DNA of 64,000 nucleotides from Setaria digitata (Eukaryota > Nematoda > Chromadorea > Rhabditida > Setariidae): NCBI GenBank assembly GCA_003640385.1, contig RCAB01000058.1, positions 124,001 through 188,000 of the forward strand. Reading direction: 5' to 3'. Below the pieces are notes generated by a model. The model was not told where the DNA came from. It saw only the letters and a list, made by a program, of their open reading frames with translations, and searched no databases. The translations under genes and the position numbers were made by a program. Below are positions 24,709-37,860 of this stretch, one piece after another. How positions within the stretch are numbered: the stretch's first letter is position 1; each line of letters starts with the position of its first letter.

Positions 24709-27597
24709 GAATAAATAAATTGTTTCCTTATAATATCTGCTGGAGCATCCAAAAAATTGTATACATTTTCTTATTGTGAATGATGTTTTTCTTTCTGCAT
24801 AGTGTGGATTTTCCCGCTTTTCTGCCCAAATTCTTTTTAATTAAATATAATTTTGATTTTCTAGTTCCAAGAAAAATTAGCTGTTTCCTCAATATCAACT
24901 AACATATTTTGTCAAAGAAGTAGATGAACTCTAAGCAGTTCATAGGGAGGCAATCAGGAATAAAAAGTTTCACTTATCGATCAGTGTAGTACGTCCTAGT
25001 CATTTCTTACTTCTTCCTTGACTTTTATAGTAAATGTGATGAGTGTTGCATGTTCCTGTTAATAACGAAACTAAATTAAGATGATTGGAAGAAATTTTTA
25101 TCAAGTATTATCTCCGATATTATTCAAAAAATATTTTAGCTGTATATTCGCTAGCTGTGTTTGCTTCCATTCATACCAATTTTGTTCTAATGACGGCTTA
25201 ATCTACGAATGTTTAATATGAAATCTAATTCATGTGAGCTGTTAATTCTACCACTAACCGCTTTATTCAGCTCATTTTATTAATTCATTTCTTGATTCTC
25301 TTTTTAATTAACGGATTTTGTAGTTCCTAGTAATATCATTCTAGTAATATCATATTTTTAAAAAAACTTATGATGAAATTACTAGAAGGGGAAGGGGTAT
25401 TTCGCTCCCTCTATTTTGTGCTGGCCAGAAGATTTTGATAATGATGTAGATGAATTTAAGAAGGCATGGTTTGAAAGAAGTCTCGTGAATTACACCACAT
25501 CATGCCTTATTTTTGTTTACCTCATTTTCGCCCAAATCACAGTACCCATTGATGACCATTGAAGATGAGTTCAGTTACAGATCTGATTTATTCAAATTTC
25601 TAGTTTTACTTTTAGTTGTCTTTTAATTGTCACGGCTGGTTTCATCCGGAGCTGTTCATTTCATAGCACAGCACTTTTCGAACATATTGCTTTATCATTT
25701 TTTTTTTTTTTTTTTGTAATGAGCATCAAAAACCACATGTGTTGTTGTTTCTTTCCAGATGAAAGTAAGTCATATCGGTCAGCCATAACAAAGTGCGAAA
25801 AAGTAATTTTACAAAGTCGATGCTTATTTTGACAGGGCTTACAATTTAGAATTTCTTGTAAGTGTTCTGCATTTCGGGCTGACGTCAGTTGTGAATTTAA
25901 TTTACTTAAAAATCTGGAAATTATTACATAATGAAAAGTTCTCGATCGCTGATGATTATTCTAAATTTTTCCCAATCTGTGCAAAATAAGCATCGAAGTG
26001 TGATCGAGAAGCGTTACTTTAGAAGATTGTGGGTGTGCAAATGATTCTAATAGGTACCTGATATCTGATTTGTGCAATTATATTTGCTATTTTCTATTTC
26101 CACAAACAAGAAAAAAAAAAAAAAAAATCCGGGATGATGAATTCATCGCAGACACTCAGCTTTGTGGTTACGATCTTTTTCCAACACTTGAAATCGTTGT
26201 CCATTGTGCACTGTTGTATTGTATAATTCCATTTTTTTTTTTTTTTTTTTTCAACTGTGCATTTGCTCAAACTGTTTCTGAAAGCGGTTTTCATTAGTGA
26301 TTTCTGTCAGAATGAAGGATGAAAAAAAAAGGACCTCCCTTTGGTTTTGTACCTTTCTCTCTAGAGAAGCGAAATTCAAAATACTATGAAAAAAACGGAA
26401 AGAAAAAAGACTTCGGTACTTCATCCTCAGTTCAGTCATCGTTGTCCATAATTATTGTATGCAAACGCTTCTCATTGTAGCTTTTTTTTCTCTTATTTTT
26501 TACTCGAGATTTTACGACAGTTTTTTTTTTTAATTAATCAAAATTTGACAACTTTGAGATGAGGTGATATAGGTTTACAGATATGCATGCTGGGTGATAT
26601 AGTTGATACGGGTTCCATAACTTGGAGAATGAAGCATTGCTAAGATCGATATAAAGTTTTGCTAAGGAATCGAACATAATTGATTGTTCATAATCAAATC
26701 TCTGTTACAGGATGATATTTTTTGAGAAATGTTTTTTCTAGTGTAGGAAATATTTGGACTGAAATAAATGGTCGTGTAGAATGGGTGAAATATTGCGAAC
26801 AAATCTGAAGTCCCAACAAGGTCTGAGTAATTTCGACCCGGAAATGCAGTTCCACTTATCGTTATAATAAAATTCTTTCGTGATTTGTTTTTCTTTTTTT
26901 ACACTGATATTCACGACATCAAAAGTAAATTTGTTTCTGTTACTGTTGAAGTTTGCAATGTTACGATTCAGTTCGGGAAATAATTGACTTATTACTTGAT
27001 TCATTGGTATTTTGCGCATAATGCTTAAAGCTCTTAAAGCTGTTTTTTTCTTGTTAAAGATGGAAAGATTTGGTCTTTTAAATCCCAAAAGTATAATTTA
27101 ATTTGAATTTCGTCACTACTAATAGCATGTGTTCCATACTTTCCTAAACTTGTAAACTACAGCTACAGCTGTGAGAGTCCATAACAGTCATGACTGTATT
27201 GTAGCACAAATACTTTGGTTTTCGGTCTATTGATGTTACAGATTTGTTCGGTAGATTAGTTTAATAGGATCAAATTAAATAGTAGTGTGTCGGTTCATAA
27301 GTTAATCATGTAGCTTAAGTATCGATAATTCTTGTATCAGCTAAGAAGTTCTGTAATTTTTGTGTTGAAACAGTAACATATTCAAAGTGAGGATGTTTTG
27401 CTGATAATGCGAAAAAAACGAGTGGGATTGTTAAAATGTCTGTCTTGGAACCATGCGTCTTATTTTCTGCTGTTTCCATAGCAGCTATTCATAAAACTGA
27501 AGGAGACTTGTTTTTCTTGCAGGAAATTCGAGTGCGTATTTGTTTTTATTTCAGTTTAACGATTGTTCGTCTAAAAGGTCTGTAAAAGTAGGGGACG
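24709..27597. other. Intergenic region between NAA15 and PHKG
   Basis: This 2.9-kb AT-rich stretch has several long A or T runs (for example near 25699-25716, 26109-26127 and 26231-26251) and a short tandem copy of ctagtaatatcat near 25327-25352. A 116-codon minus-strand open frame at 26738-27088 has no family likeness. I saw no gene. Confidence 0.5.
27547..27554 (+). other. Putative spliced-leader acceptor of PHKG
   Basis: The acceptor tatttcag ends 43 nt upstream of the ATG, with no upstream exon recognised. Confidence 0.45.
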
Positions 27598-30500
27598 ATG
27601 ACGGTGGATTCGGATGATGAGTTGGATACTGGAGGTTATATTTTATTTGCCTTTATGAGAATATTCCTCTCTCTTTAACATGAAATAACCTCGTGATTGA
27701 TTCTAAGTGATATGACACAAGATCAGTTGATGTGTGAACCACTTCTGAAATGTTTCTGATCAGGATTCCTAAAGGAGATTTGTATTATTGCAGATGAAAC
27801 AGATCAGTCCGAAGCACTTGAGACTTCGACGTCTGAATTCTATAAAGCTTTCGAAGTAAAAGATGTTAGTTGTTTTATGAATTAAGGGAGACATTAAAGA
27901 ATGGGTTAGGAATTCGAAATTGCTGAATTCTCTATTGCTGTTTAAGTTTATTAGTAACTTTGATGGTACAATTCTTCCATCCACGATTCGACATATTGTC
28001 TTGAGATTATTTGTCTGATAGGAAAATGGTGATTTACAGGTGCTGGGATACGGATTAGCATCAACCGTACGACTCTGTATTGAGAAAGGAACGGGTTTGG
28101 AATTTGCAGTAAAAATTGTTGATATCAGCACGGAACGGCAATCAGAAGTTGAAGCTCGTCGGCTGTACAATGAAACAATAAGTGAAGTGAATTTGCTGCG
28201 ACAGCTTTCAGAACATCCGTCAATTAGTGAGTTTTTTTTAAAGCTTTGTTTTCCTTCTCGTTAATATGGAAACTACATTGGATATAGATATTCCTTGATG
28301 TGCAGGGAGGTTTTATGGTAGCTTTGAAACATTAGTCAAAAATGGAAATGCTAAATTCACCCTTGTTTCGTACCAGAATACTGAATTGCACTGTTTATTT
28401 TTTAGTGATTTATACTAAAACTCTGAACAATTTGTTTTCGAAAAACAACAAGTGAATGACAGATTTGGACTATTTTAATTATAATGTATATCAGATGAAT
28501 ATAGTTCTGATATTAGCTGTCTGATCGCTTCTTTCAGTAAGTGTACATGATTTCTACGAGACACCCGCTTTTCTCTTCGCTGTTTTTGAAATGTAAGTAT
28601 ATTCTCGCTTGTAAAAGATGCGCAAGTTGGATTCATTTCGACATAAATTTAAATTGCATGTTTGTTCTTGGACAGAGTTATGAAATATTGCAGAAAGTTC
28701 AGACAACATCCAATTAAAAATATTAGGCTTCATAGGGCTTATTTTTACTCCCAGCTTTTCATTTTTTCATTTTTTTTTTACCTGAACTCATGTATACACA
28801 GTCTGAAACTGTTTCACTTGTTTACAACAAAAGTCTACTTTGAGAAAAAAGAAGAGTTCTTTGAAGATTTCCTAGCACAGGATCTTTCATGACTTTCTTC
28901 CCATACTGACTAACTGTGTGATAGCCTTTTAGTTTCAAAACCCTTCTAAAAGTTCATTTCAGGGCTCCAAAAGGTGAACTATTCGATGTTCTTAATAAAT
29001 CAGTAACAGTTAGTGAGAAAAAGGCAAGAAGACTGATGCGACAGCTGTTCGATGGTGTTGCTTATATGCACGAGAGGAATATTGTACATAGGGATCTTAA
29101 GGTAAGGTTTATTTCTTTATTGTTTTACAGTTGCTTGTTTGTTGAATGCATAATATTTTGATTAAGATTTTGAAATAAACTTTCCTAACTTTGCAGCAGA
29201 ACTTTAAAAAAAAAAAATTTAGTTAGAAAATATTCTGTGTATCGATGAAGAAAGAATTGTGATAAGCGATTTTGGTTTTGCTACGCAATTACAGCCTGGA
29301 CAGAAATTGAAAGGTCATTTTGCATCGTATTTTGATTTCTGAAAATTTATATGATTGGTCAGAGATAAAAGTGAGCGATAAGTGCTTGACAAGAATCGAG
29401 AATGATGTGGAAATTGCTGTAAGCGATTAGTTTTTAGAATTGTTGGGAACACCTGGTTATCTAGCCCCAGAGATGCTGAAATGTCAAATGTATGAAGATG
29501 CGGATGGATACAGCGTTGAAGTGGACGACTGGGCACTTGGTGTCATTTTATATACCTTGTAATTTCTTGATTTTTTTTTGTTACTTTTTCTTGAATTTAA
29601 ATTTTACAAGTTGAAAAACACTGGCAAGAAAGATGAAGAGGCTTTCAAAAGAAACGTGAAAAATATCAAAAAAGGCAGCAAAAATGTTGTTCAAATCGAG
29701 AAGTTAGCAAAAATAAGATTGAATTATGATTTTTATAATAATAATGAAGGCAGCTTATTTCATAATAATAGATAGCAGCCTATTTATTATTTGGTTAACT
29801 ACGATTTTCAATGTATAATCAATTCCATGCATTTACAGGAAGTGAAATTTCGGTGAATTAAATTCTAGTTTAATCAAGATTTCATTATTTCAGGCTTGCT
29901 GGCTGTGCGCCTTTCTACCACCGACGACAGTTGATGATGCTTCGTATGATACAAGAAGCGAAGTATGAATTTCGTGCAGAACAGTGGTCACAGATCACTT
30001 CTGATGCTAAAGATTTGGTTGGTTCTATGTTGAGATAGTTAATGAAATTAAAAATTTCAAGTTCTTATATCATCAGTAAAGTGGCAGAATAAATTTCCAT
30101 GATAAATAGTTGAAAATGTCAAAAACTCCTACAATATTAACTGCTTTTTCGAATCCATATATTAGTATTCAGCAGGATCCAAATAAAAAAACCGCAATAT
30201 GAACCCAGTGTTTTTAGATTAGCTGTTTGCTGGTAGTTGACGTTCAGAAACGCTTAACAGCAGCCCAGTGTTTACATCATCCGTGGATGAAAACTGCTGC
30301 TATAGGGCGAAAGGTATATCTCAGACTTCATCATCAATCTTAAAAAGCGCTAAAAGAAATATGATGTAACCTTATGAATGACTGAAAATTTGATCTATTA
30401 CAGTTGGTAGACTTCTCCAAAGTTTTTATAGTTATCGAATGATCATCGTTTCCTACTATTGTAATACACAAGAAGTTGTGATGTCCTGATAAAAAATACA

Positions 30501-31071
30501 TGTCCAGTAAGTGGTGTCATGGTTTTTTGGATATTGAAACTTGATCCGGGATGAATTGTCACTTTTCAGATGAACGTGTTGCAACGAGAATTTATTGTTG
30601 AAAAACGGGACTACAAAAAACTATGGAAATATGGTATTACAATGATAAGATTCTTTGTTCGTTTGACAAATATCAAAATGCTAAAATTAATGATTGATCG
30701 TGACGCACTAAGGCAACGCCCATTTTATGATCGTGATGTAAGCATTATTTTATTCTGAAAAAAAAAAAAAAAAAAAAACTAAAGCGAAAAAAAAATTGTT
30801 AGTTTTTTTCTCTTTAAGTTTTTTTTTTTTTGTTCTTCATTCGTGAAACATCATTCTTCGAGATTTCAGAATGAAATCTCTAAAACGGTGTTTCGTATAA
30901 CTTTTAACTTAAGTAAATTGAGTTTAGATTCGTCGCGAATCCGAAGCCGCGGTATTTGAAGTTTATGGACATTGGGTCAATCGTGGATTTTACTATTCAC
31001 GCGACATGTTATTCGCGAATAAACCTAGGCCGAAATATAGAAAAATGGAAGTTGAAGTCGTTTTGGGCTGA
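27598..31071 (+). CDS. PHKG: Phosphorylase b kinase gamma catalytic subunit
   Basis: Eleven exons (27598-27634, 27794-27864, 28040-28226, 28538-28592, 28963-29101, 29223-29313, 29438-29558, 29894-30017, 30218-30313, 30570-30737, 30928-31071) give 410 residues, like human PHKG2 (406). It phosphorylates and activates glycogen phosphorylase in response to Ca2+. The kinase core is intact: glycine loop GYGLASTV, lysine in FAVKIVD, HRDLKLENIL, SDFGFA and GTPGYLAPE. The activation segment has Glu (KELLGTP) as in the family, where it replaces a phosphorylated residue and makes the isolated subunit constitutively active. The C-terminal regulatory/calmodulin-binding region is recognisable, with FEVYGHWVNRGFYYSRDMLF matching the family's IYGHWVKKG. 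The start ATG lies 43 nt after a probable trans-splice acceptor. The alpha, beta and delta partners are not in the window. Confidence 0.93.
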
Positions 31072-34000
31072 ATCCTAATATTCGTTTCTGCAAGCTTGCA
31101 TTCCACCTAAATGAATGCCTTATTTTGCTTGACCTCGTAGACTAGTTTACTTTTCCGTAGTATAGATAACTCTCCACGTCATCTCTTTAAACGATTTTAT
31201 AGAAGCTAATAATTTTCTGCTCTTTATTACTTGTCTAACTGTAAAATCTCCTTGTAACTTAGCCTGTTAAGGATTGAGTTTGTAGAAAAAGTTCTTTTAT
31301 GAAATTTGATAACTAATTTGTATATATGCGCTCCAAATATATTAATGATTCAAAGCTGATTTTGATCTAGGTTTTTTAATATCTCTATGTAATACACAAC
31401 ATCAAAAGTCTATACCCCAAAGATATATATTTTGTATCACGAATTATTGAAATTTTTGTGTACATTTCTTATAAGCCTTACATGGCGTAGGTAAATATTT
31501 CTTAATAATAGGACATTTAGCTGCTGGGAAGTGCATTTGACTGTATGTAAGCGTCTATCTGTTCTTGATTTTCGCATGTTCCATTTCTAAAACTAATTTT
31601 TGGATTTTATGTGTTAAATAATATCATAATATGTATTGTAATGTATAGATTTTCATTGTTTGCTTTAATTGTGTGTTAGAAATATTACCAGTGAAAAACA
31701 TTTAATAGTGGATAATAGATGATTAATTTTTTAATGACGTTAATTTTTGCTTTCCTAACATAACTTGACGGTGCAGACTCCGTAGTTTTATTTATGGAAG
31801 TAAGATGTGAAATGTTTGCTATGAATTTGTTTTATTTCTTCTTGGTTTTTAGGAAGCTTAATTGGATGTTCTTAGTAACGTTAAGCAATTTACATCAGTT
31901 TCTCAATTATCAAAGTTTTGATTTAGTCCCTGAATGCACTGACTGCATTTCTTTCTACTTTTTACTACTTGCTTTAGTTATTAATTAATGTTTCAGTACT
32001 ATGATTTGTAGTGACGAATTAGAGAAATATTGATAAATTTTTTTTTGAAATCCGTTCTATACAAATATCACCATTTACTTTGAAAAGTATAAACGAATTC
32101 ATATTTAAAGGCACTTATTCAACAGTTGTCAGCAGTGAAATTTATAGGTTCCTTAATGTCATGAATAAGTTAAATAGATCCCAAGTTGATGAATCTGTGA
32201 ATTGTATCATACTCCCAAGTGTATTTCTTCGGGAACTTATAAATTTGTTTTCTCAAGTAAAAGCCAAATGTTTTGTGAAATTTATTGCTTCTTTAAAAAT
32301 TCATACCAATCTTCATTCTGTATGAATTCTACTGGAGTCATAAGCTGCTCATCTAGAAATACTTCCTTCACAACTTTTACGCGGAAGTGCTCTGTACTAT
32401 TGTGCGCAAATGTTTTATGTGATAATATTTCATAGCATTTAAGTGAAAAGTTAAACAGCGCGGCAGTGTTCTATAAATCTCCTCCGCCACAGATGCATTT
32501 TTGAAGTGTGTTTTACAGAGAGTAGAGGTTCAGTGTAAAAGCAAAAATTACCGCTGTTATGAAGTGAAGCTAGCAAGAAGGTTGTTACTTGAATCTTCAC
32601 CTGCTCATAGTTGAAACACATTCACAACGAACTTGAGAAGCTAAAATACGAAAAGTAGTTGAAGTATCAGGAAGAATAATCAGAATTCTTGGAATAATTA
32701 TGCTTCTGTTTCATGATGCAATTCATTATCACATTTGGGATTACAAACTGATGCTTTCTGTATGTAGTTTCATCCTTCACATCATTTTCGTCTATATAAT
32801 TTGTCGAAAATGATTCGAAAATTGTTCGTTCTGTATTTTTATTTCATGAATGCTTCATATCAGCGTTACTAAAAATATAACTAGCAATCAATCGAGTAAG
32901 ATTTGGCTTTTGAAAATTACCTATCAAATTTGTCGCTTTTTCATTGATATTACTGGTTTTTTTCTCATATCTGTAAAATTTGATGCAATAGATGGCAGAT
33001 TAAGTTCCTGTTTTTAACTGATTTGCATATTTTTGAAGTTTTCGTAAAAGAAGAAAATATACTCATGGACTAATTTATACGGTAATGTTTCTCAATTTAT
33101 ATTGGAATTCGTTCCTCATTCCTTACAATTTTTATTCTTCTTCAGCACATCACTTTTTTCTTTTAATTTTTTTTCTTTTGCGGGAAATTTTTTGAAAGCG
33201 TGTTTTTCCACAAATAATTTTATTACAACTTCTTCTGATACTGCAAACTCCTGATACCCGATCGAGATTCCATTATTAAATTTGCTTTTAATAAAGAAAA
33301 AAAAAAATCGTTGAGGTCGAACTGTTGACTTTTCAAAAGGTTAAAATCTACAAATACTTTTAAAACTGAATTCTTATCCTCAGCAAGTTAAAATAGCCAT
33401 TTCAAAACATCTTCATGTCATTTGGAGCTTAGGAGATCAGTTCCGGCATTTATTGCGTTCATTTTATGCCTATTTCCAAGCATGCCATTTCTTTTTCAGC
33501 AAAAAAGAATTTAAAGCATCATAAAAATTCTTCAAGCTGAAGATGATGATAAATTTCAAGGGATTAATTTATTGTTTCAGAACTGAAATGGATAATCTCC
33601 TAGTGAGGAATTTATTTCTTCCAAAATTCCAAAGAACTTTCAGGTTTACAAATTCAGTCTTTCAGAAGCTCAACAATCAGTCATTCTTCGTTTTTGATTT
33701 AAGCGCTTGAAAAGCAGAAGCAAACAATTCAATGACAAATAAAGTTTAACGTTAACTTTGTTGAAAGTATTCAGCCTCTATAAGGAAGGAAAAGTATTAA
33801 AGAAAAAGAAAACAGTGGGCTTTATAAAGTGAACAAATATTTTCACACAATAGTAAGTCTTACAAACTCAGCAAATCTGGTTTCGAACTTCTTTAATTCA
33901 GTAAATCTGACTATAATTAGCGCTAATCAATAACGCATTCTTATACTCTAATTCTTTCTCACAGCAAATTAACCTCAATGCTTTAATAAAAACAATCGAG

Positions 34001-34372
34001 CTAGATGCTGTCTTCACTAACTGGACAAATCAAACGCCCAATTAGTCCTAACTGGTGACACTAACAAGAATGTGTAATGTCCAGCAGGGAAGTACGAAGA
34101 TGGACATCAATCAGTCTTTTAATACATTCTGCTCCTTCTAAAATTACGAACTACATGGCATTCTGTTCTGAACTAAGATGTTTTTGGTCTAGAAATGCAT
34201 CATCGGTAGAGCATAGACAGTAACAATTCAAGGAAGAGTGATGAACGGTTTCCTCAGCGATACCATCAAGCTTAAGTGTTCATGAGATTCAGTTCTAGTA
34301 CCAGATAAATGCCTGATAGATTTAGTCACTGATAAGAGTGTTTGGTGAACTAGCATATCCATCTAGTAGAAT
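31072..34372. other. Convergent intergenic region, 3.3 kb
   Basis: This lies between the 3' ends of PHKG (+) and the unknown minus-strand gene. It is AT-rich with long T runs. Open frames at 32080-32325 and 32202-32435 are short, low in coding likeness and lack convincing splice partners. Nothing specific was seen. Confidence 0.45.
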
Positions 34373-37300
34373 CTAGCTAAATGTGGACATCCGTCGTTTG
34401 GGGGGTTTTTTCGACGACTGACGACTGCTGCCCGCGGAGGAAGACGTTGACAAGCCGAGCCATCGCAGAAATCGCTTCCCGCTGACACCCTCTTCAGCAT
34501 CCACAAAATCCATTCTGTTCTTATTGTTTTTTCCTACTTTTGTGAAATCGGTCGATGAGCTCTTAGATAGCATCTAGAATAGGACAAGACTGAAACATGG
34601 CTCTACTATCAAGAATGATTGAAGCCAAGTATTTCTCTCCCATCTAAACTTTATCCATCAACTCACACAGCACATCTCGTAAATCCACTCATTCAAGTTA
34701 GAATCTAATCTAAGGGCGAATATAATGTCAAGATTAACCGAGAGCTTTGCCCGCGGATGATCGAATTCACCAATGGTTGCGAGACGAATAGATGGTGGCT
34801 CCTGAACGGAATGATGTCGTCCTTGTTTAATACGTCTAGTTTCTTCTGCTATTTCAGACAGAGTCCGTGCATCTTCTCTGAAATTTCTTGTTTTAATCAG
34901 TTAACTTCTCCGTTGAAAAGGATGTCAGTCTAAGAGGATGCACACGACTAGTTCAAGTTCAAGTCTAGGAAGTGAATGAATGAAATGAAACGTAAAATGG
35001 TTGAGAATTTCAGTTAAAAATCTAAATCGTAACAGTAAGACAGACATTTATGCAATTGCGTTTAGTAATTGATCGATTTACTAACAAGTCGGGAATTAAC
35101 GAGTAAATAAAATTGAACTGCTTTTGTCCTAATTTAATGCTACTAATTACCGGAGCGATGTTGAAAAATTCTGAATCATATCAGAGCGGAATGTCTCTAC
35201 TTAGTACGAAATATTCTCACAACCGAACTTTGCATCAAACATCTAAATGGGCTTTTCTACACGCTGAAAATACGGAAGCAAAAGTATGTAGCTATTAAGC
35301 AAAAAGATAACTTACAGGTGAAGATGTGCCACCTTCTCTAGAAACTTCGCTTCGTCTTCTCTGTAAAACGCACTATAGACAACAATGAGTATCTGTCCTT
35401 GAAATCATGAAAGCTTACGTCCGGAATAAAGCTATTTTAAAATTTCATATCGATTGAAATCATAATTGCTTGCTGATAATGATTAATTTTCCAAAGTAAT
35501 AATTAGTTTTGGCTACATGCCTTCTAAAAAAAAAAGGAAGAAAAAACAGATTTAATAGAAACTGGATGTACTTGACTCGCTGATTAACAAAGTGTTCCCA
35601 GCTGATTATGTAATTATAATGATAAGATGATCTCAGTTCTGAATTATAGAAAGCTGACAGCAAGTTAAAACAGTTGTTATTTGACAAAAAATGGTGTACA
35701 ATGAAGTTTGATGAATCGCTGTTATTAAACTTCAAAAATGATCTAAAAGTAAAACTGGAAAACAAAACCATTTCATTTAATGAGTAGAAATAAAAAGCTC
35801 AACTTTGATGGAATTTGAAATTGCTAGATATAAAGAATGGCTTTGAATAGACGAGCAAAAATAAAACGATTTGACTATTTTTTTCTTTTTTTTTTTTTTT
35901 TTTTCAAAACAAAGAATTCAAAACGGAACCATCGACAATTTAAAAAAAAAAAAATGGAATTCCTTAACTATAGGCTGCAAGTTTCTTTTGGCACTATTAA
36001 GGAAATAGAAGTAAGACAGACATTCGATAAAATAGTGAATGATTTTTGAATATCAAAATCAATTGTTGAAGTGACCTCTTCCGTTTTAAAAGCGTATTTC
36101 TCTTGCTGACTGATGCAAATCCTCTTTAAGTTCTAAGTTAAGATGGAACTATCATCCTGAAATGGTCTGAATTGCTCCTACCATGATGATCCAGGATTAT
36201 TTTTACAAACGCTTTATTTAATGCCGCAACTTCAAAAGCAGGCTTAGTACAGAATTACATATAATTTGTCGCATAAAACATCAAAACTCTTTTTTTCTAT
36301 AGATTTTAATATTTGATTTCAGTTAGTTATTAATTAGAAGATGGTAAGGTGTTTTTCTAAAAAATAACTAATAATTTAATTTTAGGAAAGTTTCCACGCT
36401 CTACATACTTTTTCATGATTCTAGATGTGTTTTTTCTCCCAGTCCAAAAATAGATTAATTAATCGATTGATATTTTAAATTGTTTTCGCGGCAAAACTCA
36501 ATTTTATAATAAAATTAATAGAAAAAAATTACCTCGCGGCTTTCTGAATTCTTTCACATTGTAATTCTGCGTTGGACAATTTTTTTTTCTTCTTCTGTTC
36601 AGCCTTCTAAAAGGAGTTAAAATTCAAAATTAAAATACAAAAGACAAAATCTTCCTAAAAAAAGATCTGGCTAAATGGTGAAAGCAGCATGATTCAGTTT
36701 ACTTCGGAAATTTCACTCTGTTAAGCTCGATATTTCAATCAAAAAGAAAAAAAAAAGCTTCAATTATTTTCTGTTCAATTCTGCACATATTAGTTTAAAC
36801 TGAACTTTTTACAGTTAAAAATTTTTGGATAATTTCACGAAATTTAAAAATGCATAAATTCAAAAATCAGAGCGAACGTCAAAAATTGTCATTCATTGTC
36901 AAAAAGCCTCTTGATTCATTTCATCAACATTTTATTTTTATTCAAATGAAAGAAGAACTTTTTGAAACAGGTAGAAGAAACAATGAAAAAATGATAAAAA
37001 TTTAAAAATTATAATGGACCAAATTGGATTTTATAGCGAAAAGATTGTTATCATCAGAATTTTCGATTTATTCATTGCAATAAATATGAAGAATGTTGTT
37101 ATGTTAAATTTAGTTACAAACTACTAAAACCGAATAATAACTAATCTTGCTTTAAACAAGTCAAATTTAAGTTAGTAAACAGAACTGATTCAAAATGTTG
37201 TAACAGGTAATAATGATTGACATTTCCATCAATCTTTTTCTTGGATTTAGGAAGAACGACAGTAACAAAGATCGAATTGTTTTTTTTCTCTTTCATTAAA

Positions 37301-37860
37301 TTGTTCGCATTAAAATCAAAACAGTTAAGTCATCAATGAGAGGAATGAAAATGAGAATAAGAACAGCCACTTGCGAATACGATATTCCCTCTTGAATCTA
37401 GGATTCTAGAGTCTATAGCATGTTATAATCTTTCTTAGGCAAAGTTGCGAATTAATTTTCGAAGTTAGAATAAGCATTTCAGTAAATTAAACAACATACA
37501 TCCAAGTAAAAACAAGTAACTAGTGAATAAGCAGAAAAGAAATGGAAAAATTTGTGTATTGGAAAGTTTAAAATGTTTTTTCTCATCGCAAATTATAAGA
37601 ACCTTAATTAGAGCAGGAAATCTCAGCTACTGTTTCCCACTTTAAACAGACTAGAAGTAGAAATAAAATTTAAATTACTCCATGAAAAGGCTTTAAAAAA
37701 GGAATCTAAGAAATACTAAGGAAGGAAGTAAATAATTCGTTCCGTCAATCCATTCGCTTCATCTTCCAGGAAATAATAATTGGAAAGAACGAAAATAAGA
37801 AAATCCAAAAGTGAAAATATACTGGACCTGTTTTGCTCGAAGTGCTTGTGCTCCCAGCAT
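34373..37860 (-). CDS. Unrecognised 163-residue charged protein (5 exons)
   Basis: Exons 37828-37860, 36533-36606, 35316-35360, 34739-34877 and 34373-34573 join with matching phases (0, 2, 2, 0). I do not recognise the family. It starts MLGAQALRAKQ, then has a Lys-rich helix (AEQKKKKKLSNAELQCERIQ) that continues as a strongly helical Glu/Arg segment (EDEAKFLEKVAH, LSEIAEETRRIKQGRHHS), probably a coiled coil over about residues 10-75. A middle segment (PPSIRLATIGEFDHPRAKLS) and a Ser/basic tail (KRFLRWLGLSTSSSAGSS ... KRRMSTFS) with likely basophilic kinase sites (RHHS, RRMS) follow. There is no signal peptide or membrane segment. Four of the five exons are shorter than 140 nt, so single-frame gene finding would miss it. 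The first exon (33 nt) and the two introns above 1 kb are the weakest parts. Confidence 0.55.

Noticed and set aside
26738..27088. 116-codon minus-strand open frame between NAA15 and PHKG
   Set aside because: AT-driven composition, no family likeness, no good splice partners or acceptor before its ATG.
32080..32435. Overlapping open frames downstream of PHKG
   Set aside because: Low coding likeness and no conserved motif; probably intergenic.
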